Part shown: positions 8,116 through 13,525 of the stretch, in pieces
Layout of the letters: each line of letters begins with the position of its first letter
How positions within the stretch are numbered: the stretch's first letter is position 1
Assembly (NCBI GenBank): GCA_003140785.1
Contig: PLKY01000285.1
Location: forward strand, 1-13,525
From: Acidobacteriaceae bacterium
Lineage (GTDB): Bacteria > Acidobacteriota > Terriglobia > Terriglobales > Acidobacteriaceae
Direction: 5' to 3'
DNA: 13,525 nucleotides
Translations under genes and position numbers: made by a program
Notes under the pieces: generated by a model
What the model was told of the DNA's origin: nothing
Databases searched by the model: none
Seen by the model: the letters and a program-made list of their open reading frames with translations, nothing else

Positions 8116-8384
8116 TTGCAATTGGTTTGTGCGTGAGCTGCGGAGGTGAGCCCAGAAAACAGTCCCGACTCGCCATTCTTCATAGTGAGGGATCCTTCGG
8201 ACCGCATGTCGAGGTTTTCGCGACCTTCCATAGCCGTGTTTTAAGGCGTTACATGCGCCAGGCCTTTGGCGTGGCGAGTGAATTTATGCCAAAATTCGCG
8301 TTGATCCGCAGCAAATTTGCAGAAGATTACCGACGCCCGTGAAACATGCGAAAAACTGCATCAGGGATGGTTAGGCAGGGGGTC

Positions 8385-9056
8385 TTACGCCGGAAGCGAA
8401 TCGAACCAGGCCGCCAACTCCGCATGTCCATGCTCACGCGCAAAGTCCGCCGGCGTTTTGCCCTGATCGCTTGCGTGATGCGGATTGGCTCCGTGCTCCA
8501 TCAACATCTCTGCAAGATCGATGCGATTTGCTGCCGCCGCGGAGAAGATAGGCGTGAAGCTTCCGGCCTGCGTAGCGTTCACGTCCGCGCCATGCGAGAC
8601 CAGCAATTCGATCGTTGACGGATTCTTGCCGAGAGCAAGCGCTGCATGGAGTGGCTGATTCTGTTGCGCGTTTTGCGATACCGCATCGACGCGCGCTCCA
8701 CGGAAAATCAATGCGCCGACCGACAGCGGAGTTCCGAACGCCGCCGCGAGATGCAGCGCCGTCCAGCCGTCGCTGGAGAATGCCTGCGCCGCCGATGCAT
8801 TTTCGCTCAGGATGGCCTGCAGTCGCGCCTCGTCACCGGTCGATGCAGCTTCAAACACATCGAGCGGAATGCCCAGCGTGGCGAGTTTGGCCATTAGGAG
8901 AATGCTCACCTTCCTCTGGCCGGTGTACACGGACCAAAGCAGCGCGGAGACTCCCTGCGCATCGCGATATTCGGCGAGAGAAGGATCGTTTTCAAGCGCG
9001 GCCGTGACTGCTGCCTCATTACCGCTTTGGATCAGCTGAAGGAAATCCTGGCTCAC
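8385..9056 (-). CDS. Ankyrin-repeat protein
   Basis: This 223-residue protein is built almost entirely of ankyrin repeats, helix-turn-helix units used for protein binding. Clear repeats are at about 96-128 (DGWTALHLAAAFG), 131-163 (PLHAALALG...LLVSHGADVNA), 165-197 (TPIFSAAAANRIDLAEMLMEHGAN) and a capping unit at 198-220 (GKTPADFAREHGH). Two degenerate repeats lie at about 4-34 and 35-70. No signal peptide or membrane helix is seen, so it is probably cytoplasmic; the partner is unknown. The GTG start overlaps the TGA stop of the upstream TonB-domain gene as GTGA, so its translation is probably coupled to that gene. The pair may act together, but one product is exported and the other apparently is not. 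Confidence 0.9.
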   Translation of the reverse strand: MSQDFLQLIQSGNEAAVTAALENDPSLAEYRDAQGVSALLWSVYTGQRKVSILLMAKLATLGIPLDVFEAASTGDEARLQAILSENASAAQAFSSDGWTALHLAAAFGTPLSVGALIFRGARVDAVSQNAQQNQPLHAALALGKNPSTIELLVSHGADVNATQAGSFTPIFSAAAANRIDLAEMLMEHGANPHHASDQGKTPADFAREHGHAELAAWFDSLPA

Positions 9057-10372
9057 TGGTGGTTCACGCTGTAGGGCCCTGGAAGTTTCGGTCCCGCGTT
9101 CGCCGCTTCAGTATCGGGTTTAGCCGGCTGATTCGTTCGTTTGGAGTAAATGCGAAACTGCACCACGACGTCCAAAACAACCGGAACGGTTTTGCCATCC
9201 TTCGTCGCCGGCCGAAAGCTTGCTTTGCGAATCGTGTCCGCTGCACTCTCATCGAGCCCAAACCCGATGGGCCTGCTGACCACAATCTCCTGGGGCTTGC
9301 CATCGGCGCCAATCACCGCGTGGTACAGGGCCATTCCGGCAACGCCGTTTGCCTGGGCGTATTCGTTGGATGGCGGCTCAATGGTGGAAAGCAGCTTGGC
9401 CTTCTGATCCACACCGCTCTGCCGGAAGATCGCAGGGTCGGTTGGCTTGTAGTCAGCCTGGTTGGCGACGGCCTGGTAATACAGCTTCCAGAAACTCGGC
9501 ATCGCTGCAATCATACGATCGTCGAGCCCCCGCGCAAAGATGTGATCGATCGCGTCGCGCAGCAGGTGCGCCGCATGAGCCGGCGATGTTGTCGTCGTTA
9601 CGCTCGCGGAGTCGGCTGGGCGTTCGGCTTCGGGCACCGCATTCATTTCGGCCTTCGCCTGATCGGCATCGCTCAGCTCAGTCGCGGGCGCTGCAGGTGT
9701 TCCGGATCCGGCATTCACTGCAGCAGTTTCTTCGCCCTTCTTGTCCTTCTTCTTTTTCGGAGTCACGACCAACTCGCGATCGATTGTAATCTTCAGGATC
9801 TTTTTTTTCGGCGTGATCCGCACTTTGTCCACGGCCTTGGTGGGATCTTCATCGGGCCGCGCGCCCAGAAAATGCAGTCCATAGCGAATACCGGTCAGTT
9901 CCACCTTGTGTTTCGAAAGATGCACCTTATCGATCTCGACCAGGCTCAGCGTATAGGAACCTTGCGGCGAGTGGCCGGTCAATTTCCCGTGTTCGTCGAA
10001 GCTGAGCGAGTTGTCGAGGTAGCCGTCGCGCATGTAGAGCGTCTTGCCCACCAGAATCTCTTTGATCTCGTCTTCCGTGACTGCGCCCGCCTGCGCATCC
10101 TGCGGCGTCGCTGGTGCAGGCTGGTTGGGCGTGGCAGCAGGAGCTTGCTTCGGAGTTTCCGCCTCAACTGGAGTTGTTGGGGCCGGCTGCGCCGGCGCTT
10201 CTGGCTGAGCAGCGGCCGGCAGTTGCGACGCGTCAGGCTGAGGCGCAACGGGCGCTTGTGCGGTTGCGCGACTGAGCGTAAACGCAAGCAGAACGCCTAC
10301 CCACAGGGCAGTCATTCGCGGGGAAAGCGTGGCCCACCGGCATCCGGAGGATGAGAAAGGGAAGCACTTCAT
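9053..10372 (-). CDS. Exported protein with C-terminal TonB domain
   Basis: This 439-residue product has a hydrophobic segment at about residues 22-34 and a likely signal-peptidase site near ATA-Q (38/39), preceded by a 20-residue polar extension. A Pro/Ala/Gln-rich linker follows (39-97), then an unfamiliar middle domain (98-205) with a lysine-rich patch (189-212), an acidic and Ala-rich linker, and a TonB C-terminal domain at about 330-410 (GMALYHAVIGADGKPQEIVV, then SFRPATKDGKTVPVV). TonB domains contact outer-membrane receptors. Here the N-terminal segment could be a cleaved signal or an uncleaved anchor; an anchor would be the classical TonB arrangement. No exbB or exbD is nearby, so energy transduction is doubtful. 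The ATG at 10315 (MTALWVG) is an alternative start and removes the polar extension; neither start has a strong ribosome site. It overlaps the ankyrin gene by four bases. Confidence 0.87.
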   Translation of the reverse strand: MKCFPFSSSGCRWATLSPRMTALWVGVLLAFTLSRATAQAPVAPQPDASQLPAAAQPEAPAQPAPTTPVEAETPKQAPAATPNQPAPATPQDAQAGAVTEDEIKEILVGKTLYMRDGYLDNSLSFDEHGKLTGHSPQGSYTLSLVEIDKVHLSKHKVELTGIRYGLHFLGARPDEDPTKAVDKVRITPKKKILKITIDRELVVTPKKKKDKKGEETAAVNAGSGTPAAPATELSDADQAKAEMNAVPEAERPADSASVTTTTSPAHAAHLLRDAIDHIFARGLDDRMIAAMPSFWKLYYQAVANQADYKPTDPAIFRQSGVDQKAKLLSTIEPPSNEYAQANGVAGMALYHAVIGADGKPQEIVVSRPIGFGLDESAADTIRKASFRPATKDGKTVPVVLDVVVQFRIYSKRTNQPAKPDTEAANAGPKLPGPYSVNHQ

Positions 10373-10493
10373 CAGGGGAACCTATGCTCAGAATGTAGCA
10401 GGGCGGCACTGGTTCCCAGCGTTGGAATTGGATGAACGCGTGTTACTGAGGTGTTGTGGCGGTCAACGGCGACCGGTCCGCATCGCGGCTGGA

Positions 10494-11291
10494 TTACCGG
10501 TCCGGATGCGCCAGCCGCCACAGAATACGCCGAAATAGTCCGAGCGCGTGCTTCACGTCGGACTCTGTCCAACTGAGCCGCCGCAACAGCAGGCGAAGGT
10601 CGTGCCGGTTGGCCGCCTGCATGATGCGAGGTGAGTAGCCCGCTGCCGTCATCGTCTGCTCAACGACCTCAGCCAGCCGATCGAGCGCTCCCGAAGAGGC
10701 ATTCCGGTCAGCGCCGGCATTTTGGAGCCGCTCTGATTCCGATTCGGGTGTCTCATTCGGGAGCGCCCGCGTCAGTTCATAGAGGCAAACCGCGACAGCC
10801 TGGCCGAGGTTCATCGAAGGCTGGCGTGCATCGGTAGGAATCTCAACGAGCAAGTGGCAGTAAGACAGATCCTCGCGTGTCAGACCGTGCTTCTCTGGTC
10901 CAAAGACGAGGCCAACACGGCCTCCCCGCTGAAGCTCCTGCTGAACAAACGGCGCCAGCGCAGGGAGCGGAATGACAGGCTGCTCCGGCTTGCGATACGT
11001 GAGTGTGCCGGTGCCGACCACGAAAGTGCACTCGGCAATTGTCTCCGCGAGAGTGGCGGTCTCGCGCGCGTTCTTGAGCAATTCAGGCGCACCAACAGCA
11101 GACTTCGCTTCGCGCCAATGCGCTTCAAACGGCGCAACGACCGTGAGTTTCGCGAATCCGAAGTTTGCCATAGCGCGTGCAGCCGCACCTATATTGAGAG
11201 GATTGCGCGGCGAGACAAGAACGACATCGATCCGGTCGCGTTGGGCTTCAGGGGGCAAGCACCCATTGTAGGGCGGTTGTCTTCGGTACAC
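10494..11291 (-). CDS. trmJ: tRNA (cytidine/uridine-2'-O-)-methyltransferase TrmJ
   Basis: SpoU/TrmD (SPOUT) family enzyme that uses SAM to 2'-O-methylate the base at position 32 of the tRNA anticodon loop. The 265-residue product carries the three SPOUT motifs: VSPRNPLNIGAAARAM (26-41) with the substrate-side Asn30 and Arg39, GLVFGPEKHGLTREDL (127-142) forming part of the SAM knot, and PSMNLGQAVAVCLYEL (158-173). A helical C-terminal extension (about 205-260) fits TrmJ rather than TrmL or TrmH. The start is uncertain: the GTG at 11291 is the longest, while the TTG at 11258 lies closer to the conserved fold and only six bases after a TACAAT that could be its -10 box. The mtnB start lies 10 bases away in the opposite direction. 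The TonB-domain gene follows after 121 bases on the same strand. Confidence 0.9.
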   Translation of the reverse strand: MYRRQPPYNGCLPPEAQRDRIDVVLVSPRNPLNIGAAARAMANFGFAKLTVVAPFEAHWREAKSAVGAPELLKNARETATLAETIAECTFVVGTGTLTYRKPEQPVIPLPALAPFVQQELQRGGRVGLVFGPEKHGLTREDLSYCHLLVEIPTDARQPSMNLGQAVAVCLYELTRALPNETPESESERLQNAGADRNASSGALDRLAEVVEQTMTAAGYSPRIMQAANRHDLRLLLRRLSWTESDVKHALGLFRRILWRLAHPDR

Positions 11292-11292
11292 T
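11265..11292. promoter_or_regulatory. Possible overlapping divergent promoters of trmJ and mtnB
   Basis: The two genes start 10 bases apart, so their promoters must overlap each other's 5' ends or coding sequence. On the minus strand TACAAT (11270-11265) resembles a -10 box and would place transcription start near the TTG at 11258. On the plus strand TACACT (11287-11292) resembles a -10 box nine bases before the mtnB ATG, which would give a leaderless mtnB transcript; mtnB indeed has no Shine-Dalgarno. No convincing -35 box accompanies either. This is inferred from short matches only. Confidence 0.3.
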
Positions 11293-11301
11293 CAATCGCG
11301 T

Positions 11302-11943
11302 ATGGTTCCCGACTCCAATCCAAGTGCAGATGCGCTGCAATCCGAGGTCGAAGCGCTGTGCGCGACGGCGCATTGGTGCTATGCGCGCGGGTGGGTTCCG
11401 GCGACCAGCGGCAACTTCAGCATGCGTGCCGGGCGTCAAATTCTGATCACGCCAACTGGCCTGGACAAAGGCACGTTGACGGCAAGGGATTTGCTGGAGA
11501 TTGACTCGGATGGCCGGACGGTTGCCGGGGAAGGCAAGCCGTCCGCAGAGACGGGATTGCACACGGTGATCTATCGCGAGCGGCCAAAGGCTGATGCGAT
11601 TCTGCACGTGCACACGATTTGGAATACTTTGCTTTCCGGACGATTTGTTGAGGCGGGTTATGTGGAGATTGAAGGCTATGAGTTATTGAAGGGTTTAGCT
11701 GGAGTTAGCACGCATGAGCATCTTGAAAAAGTGCCGATCATTGGGAATTCGCAGGATTATGGGCTTCTTTCGGCGAATCTGGCAGGTGCGCTTCATGGAT
11801 TCCCGGGGGCGCATGGGGTTTTGCTGAGTCGGCATGGGCTTTATACTTGGGGAGAATCGGTGGGTGAGGCGCGACGGCACCTGGAGGCGCTCGAGTTTTT
11901 GTTCGAGATGGAATGCCGGCGGCTGACAGGCGCGATCAGCTAA
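11302..11943 (+). CDS. mtnB: Methylthioribulose-1-phosphate dehydratase MtnB
   Basis: Class II aldolase-fold, zinc-dependent enzyme that dehydrates 5-methylthioribulose-1-phosphate to 2,3-diketo-5-methylthiopentyl-1-phosphate in methionine salvage. The 213-residue protein has the family landmarks: PATSGNFSMR (33-42), ITPTGLDKG (49-57), SAETGLH (81-87), the zinc ligands H102 and H104 in LHVHT and H178 in SRHGLYTWG. E127 in YELLKGL matches the catalytic glutamate region of human APIP. Length is normal for bacterial MtnB rather than for an L-fuculose-phosphate aldolase, and the adjacent mtnD and mtnC genes confirm the pathway. No Shine-Dalgarno precedes the ATG. The gene is followed by the two parS palindromes before mtnD. 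Confidence 0.94.
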   Translation: MVPDSNPSADALQSEVEALCATAHWCYARGWVPATSGNFSMRAGRQILITPTGLDKGTLTARDLLEIDSDGRTVAGEGKPSAETGLHTVIYRERPKADAILHVHTIWNTLLSGRFVEAGYVEIEGYELLKGLAGVSTHEHLEKVPIIGNSQDYGLLSANLAGALHGFPGAHGVLLSRHGLYTWGESVGEARRHLEALEFLFEMECRRLTGAIS

Positions 11944-11957
11944 GGCTTCGCGTGGCC

Positions 11958-11987
11958 CCAAAATTGTTCCACGTGGAACAATTTTGG
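11958..11987. promoter_or_regulatory. parS site 1 (ParB centromere) within a 30-bp palindrome
   Basis: TGTTCCACGTGGAACA at 11965-11980 is an exact member of the conserved bacterial parS family (consensus tGTTnCACGTGnAACa). ParB loads here as a CTP-dependent clamp and directs ParA-driven origin segregation and SMC loading. The symmetry extends perfectly to 15 bases per arm, from CCAAAA to TTTTGG. It starts 15 bases after the mtnB stop. Read as RNA, the same palindrome could fold into a hairpin, so a secondary effect on mtnB-mtnD transcription is possible. Confidence 0.86.
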
Positions 11988-12013
11988 CGTGCCGAGAGCT
12001 TTGGTGATCTCCA

Positions 12014-12035
12014 AATTGTTCCACGTGGAACAATT
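12014..12035. promoter_or_regulatory. parS site 2 (ParB centromere) within a 22-bp palindrome
   Basis: A second exact TGTTCCACGTGGAACA lies at 12017-12032, extended to 11 perfect bases per arm (AATTG to CAATT). Its centre is 52 bp from that of site 1, very near five helical turns, so two ParB dimers would sit on the same face. It lies 99 bases before the mtnD start. The identical core in two different flanks argues that the 16-mer is under selection. Confidence 0.86.
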
Positions 12036-12134
12036 GTGACAAGTGCCACGGATGATGGTCGCGTTTGCAGATTAATTCCGCTAAGTGTGATTTGCGCTGG
12101 CTGATACTTCGCGCGATTGACTGAGGAGATTGGT

Positions 12135-12743
12135 ATGGCTGTTCTTCGCTTCCCCCAACCACCCCACGGACGTGGACCTGTCCTCGGGGACCCCGTGGAG
12201 AATCTTCAAGTCGATTCCGAGGCTGAGATTCGCGCGGCGCTTGCTCCGCTGGGCATCGACTATGAGCGCTGGAGTCTTGACCGGGTGCCTGCTGATGCGA
12301 ATGCTGACCAAGTGCTCGCGGCGTACGCCGATGAGATTGACGAGATGAAACGGCGGGGCGGCTATGTTACGGCCGATGTGATTGACGTGAACCCTGCGAC
12401 GCCGAATCTTGAGGCGATGCTGGCGCGGTTCGATAAGGAGCATACGCACGACGAGGACGAGGTGCGATTCATCCTTTCGGGCAGAGGGATCTTTTTCTTG
12501 CATATTGGAGACAAGGTCGTTTCGGTTGAGGTCGGTCCTGGCGATGTGCTGCGCGTGCCACGTGGGACTACGCACTGGTTCACGCTGTGCGAGGATCGGC
12601 GCATTCGCGCCATCCGCTGGTTTCAAGACACGACGGGGTGGACTCCGCATTACACGGATTCCGGCGTGGATAAAAGCTACCAGCCGCTTTGCTTCGGGCC
12701 TGCTTATCTCGGGCCGCGCCTTCGCACGACAATCTCTGTATGA
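12135..12743 (+). CDS. mtnD: Acireductone dioxygenase MtnD
   Basis: Cupin-fold metalloenzyme of methionine salvage. With Fe(II) it converts acireductone and O2 to formate and 4-methylthio-2-oxobutanoate, the methionine precursor; with Ni(II) it makes carbon monoxide and methylthiopropionate. The 202-residue protein has the metal ligands in HTHDEDE (H103, H105, E109) and H147 in TTHWF. The 38-residue gap between E109 and H147 matches the spacing in the Klebsiella enzyme. Length is typical or slightly above. The ATG at 12135 is chosen for its GAGGAG six bases upstream; a TTG at 12117 would add six unconserved residues. Its last bases overlap the mtnC start as ATGA. The 191-base gap to mtnB holds the two parS sites. 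Confidence 0.95.
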   Translation: MAVLRFPQPPHGRGPVLGDPVENLQVDSEAEIRAALAPLGIDYERWSLDRVPADANADQVLAAYADEIDEMKRRGGYVTADVIDVNPATPNLEAMLARFDKEHTHDEDEVRFILSGRGIFFLHIGDKVVSVEVGPGDVLRVPRGTTHWFTLCEDRRIRAIRWFQDTTGWTPHYTDSGVDKSYQPLCFGPAYLGPRLRTTISV

Positions 12744-13465
12744 CGGATGCGCGCCCTCGCGTTTTTCTTCTCGATGTCGAAGGAACTGTTGCGCCTATCT
12801 CTCTTGTTAGCGAGCAGTTGTTTCCGTATGCGCGTACACACCTCGCCGAATACCTGAAGCAGAACCTGAGCAGGTTGGAAGTCCAAAACGATTTGAAGCT
12901 TCTTGCGGAAGAGAACCGTGCGGAGCTGAGCGAAGATAGTCCGACCTTTGGTGTTGAAATCAGAAACGAGCTTCATGCGCGGGCGTATCTTCTTTGGCTG
13001 ATGGATCGCGATCGCAAGTCGACGGCGCTCAAATCTCTGCAGGGGAAGATCTGGAAGGACGGTTTCGAGAGCGGGGAGTTGAAAGGCACGCTTTTCGCCG
13101 ATGTGCCCGAGGCGTTTGCTCGCTGGGCCGCGGACGGGAAGGTTGCTATCTACTCATCTGGTTCGGTGGAGGCGCAACGGCTTCTGTTTCGTCATTCGAC
13201 CTTTGGCGACTTGACGCCGCTGATTTCCAGTTACTTCGATACGCGGATTGGAGCTAAGTTGGCAAGTGCGAGTTATGCGGCAATAGCGGCGGAGTTAAGC
13301 GTCGATCCCGCCGAAGTGATTTTCTTTTCCGATGTTTTGCGCGAGTTGGATGCTGCTCGCGAGGCTGGTTGTTCGACGCGGCTTGTGGTGCGTGAGGGCA
13401 ATCCTCCTGTTGAGGATGCGCACGGGCACGAGGCGATCGAGTCGTTTGCTGGAGTTGGAGCGTAA
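12740..13465 (+). CDS. mtnC: Enolase-phosphatase E1 (MtnC)
   Basis: Bifunctional HAD-superfamily enzyme that enolises 2,3-diketo-5-methylthiopentyl-1-phosphate and then removes phosphate to give acireductone, the substrate of MtnD. The 241-residue product has HAD motif I as DVEGTV (12-17), where Asp and Glu replace the usual DxD and are diagnostic of the MtnC type; motif II SSGS (139-142); motif III Lys near 173; and motif IV FFSDVLRELDAAREAG (195-210). An alpha-helical cap lies at about 20-115. The ATG overlaps the mtnD stop by four bases (ATGA), which fixes the start and indicates coupled translation. An upstream in-frame start at 12689 would run into mtnD and lacks support. Other salvage genes (mtnA, mtnN or mtnP, mtnK) are not in the window. 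Confidence 0.95.
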   Translation: MTDARPRVFLLDVEGTVAPISLVSEQLFPYARTHLAEYLKQNLSRLEVQNDLKLLAEENRAELSEDSPTFGVEIRNELHARAYLLWLMDRDRKSTALKSLQGKIWKDGFESGELKGTLFADVPEAFARWAADGKVAIYSSGSVEAQRLLFRHSTFGDLTPLISSYFDTRIGAKLASASYAAIAAELSVDPAEVIFFSDVLRELDAAREAGCSTRLVVREGNPPVEDAHGHEAIESFAGVGA

Positions 13466-13471
13466 GCATCT

Positions 13472-13490
13472 CGAATTTTCCGCAAATTCG
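13472..13490. terminator. Weak hairpin after mtnC, possible terminator
   Basis: CGAATTT (13472-13478) and AAATTCG (13484-13490) pair around TCCGC, six bases after the mtnC stop codon. The stem is AT-rich and no T-run follows on the plus strand, so intrinsic termination is uncertain. The remaining 35 bases end in a G-rich run (GGGAGGGGGGAGGGG). Confidence 0.25.
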
Positions 13491-13525
13491 ATGTGGGAAA
13501 CACAAATATTGGGAGGGGGGAGGGG

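Noticed and set aside
7543..8121. 192-residue minus-strand reading frame across the arsB upstream region
   Set aside because: It overlaps the repeat array and the plus-strand small gene, shows no domain pattern, and has a random-looking Arg/His/Trp-rich composition.
8116..8384. 269-base gap between the small gene and the ankyrin gene, with a plus-strand 94-residue frame and a short CGCCA/TGGCG hairpin
   Set aside because: The frame has no coherent protein features, and the five-base stem lacks a T-run; I see nothing supportable apart from one extra GTCTTAC at 8382-8388.
12552..12570. CCACGTGG core inside mtnD, resembling a third parS
   Set aside because: It matches only about 12 of 16 parS positions and encodes the conserved VPRGTTHW segment of the enzyme, so coding constraint explains it.
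13511..13525. G-rich end (GGGAGGGGGGAGGGG) as a G-quadruplex
   Set aside because: Only three G-runs are present and the window ends there, so a four-run motif cannot be judged.

Overview
The window is bacterial chromosomal DNA: GC-rich, densely packed, and mostly core or metabolic genes. The gene mix suggests a soil-type Acidobacteriota (Terriglobia-like): an Era with insertions, a GAF-GGDEF protein, secreted TonB-domain and ankyrin proteins, a GH75-like enzyme, and GC-rich palindromic intergenic repeats. This assignment rests on overall resemblance, not on a marker gene, and is tentative. I see no rRNA, tRNA, CRISPR array, transposase or phage gene.

Layout. (1) 170-2252: era on the plus strand converges on a GAF-GGDEF diguanylate cyclase gene. 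(2) 2478-4345: a minus-strand run of a zinc-ribbon protein, a two-helix membrane protein and moaA (molybdenum cofactor step 1). (3) 4373-5297: a long imperfect hairpin, a tight pair of plus-strand genes (a 56-residue basic protein and a VOC-fold protein), then two further palindromic repeat elements. (4) 5433-6158: a secreted GH75 chitosanase-like protein. (5) 6288-8115: an ArsB-type transporter on the minus strand, a gene-poor control region, and a small plus-strand gene. The control region carries six copies of the heptamer GTAAGAC whose centres lie 31, 10, 32, 22 and 21 bp apart, all close to whole helical turns. (6) 8385-11291: trmJ, a secreted TonB-C-domain protein and an ankyrin protein on the minus strand; the last two share a GTGA stop/start overlap. 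(7) 11302-13465: a methionine-salvage cluster mtnB-mtnD-mtnC on the plus strand, starting only 10 bp from the divergent trmJ start.

Two perfect copies of the ParB centromere site parS (TGTTCCACGTGGAACA) lie between mtnB and mtnD, each inside a longer palindrome, with centres 52 bp apart (about five helical turns). Hand counts show the plus strand is C-rich over the left half (204 G against 260 C in twelve 60-base rows) and strongly G-rich at the right end (117 G against 67 C in five rows). Genes read in the same direction (era, mtnD) show opposite skew, so transcription direction does not explain it. A C-to-G skew change together with parS sites suggests an origin-proximal location, although no dnaA, parAB or clear DnaA-box cluster is visible.

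Working relations: mtnB, mtnD and mtnC encode three consecutive-to-adjacent steps of the methylthioadenosine cycle. mtnD and mtnC are translationally coupled through an ATGA overlap. The strongest candidates for something undescribed are the helically phased GTAAGAC array upstream of the ArsB-type gene and the parS pair inside a metabolic operon.
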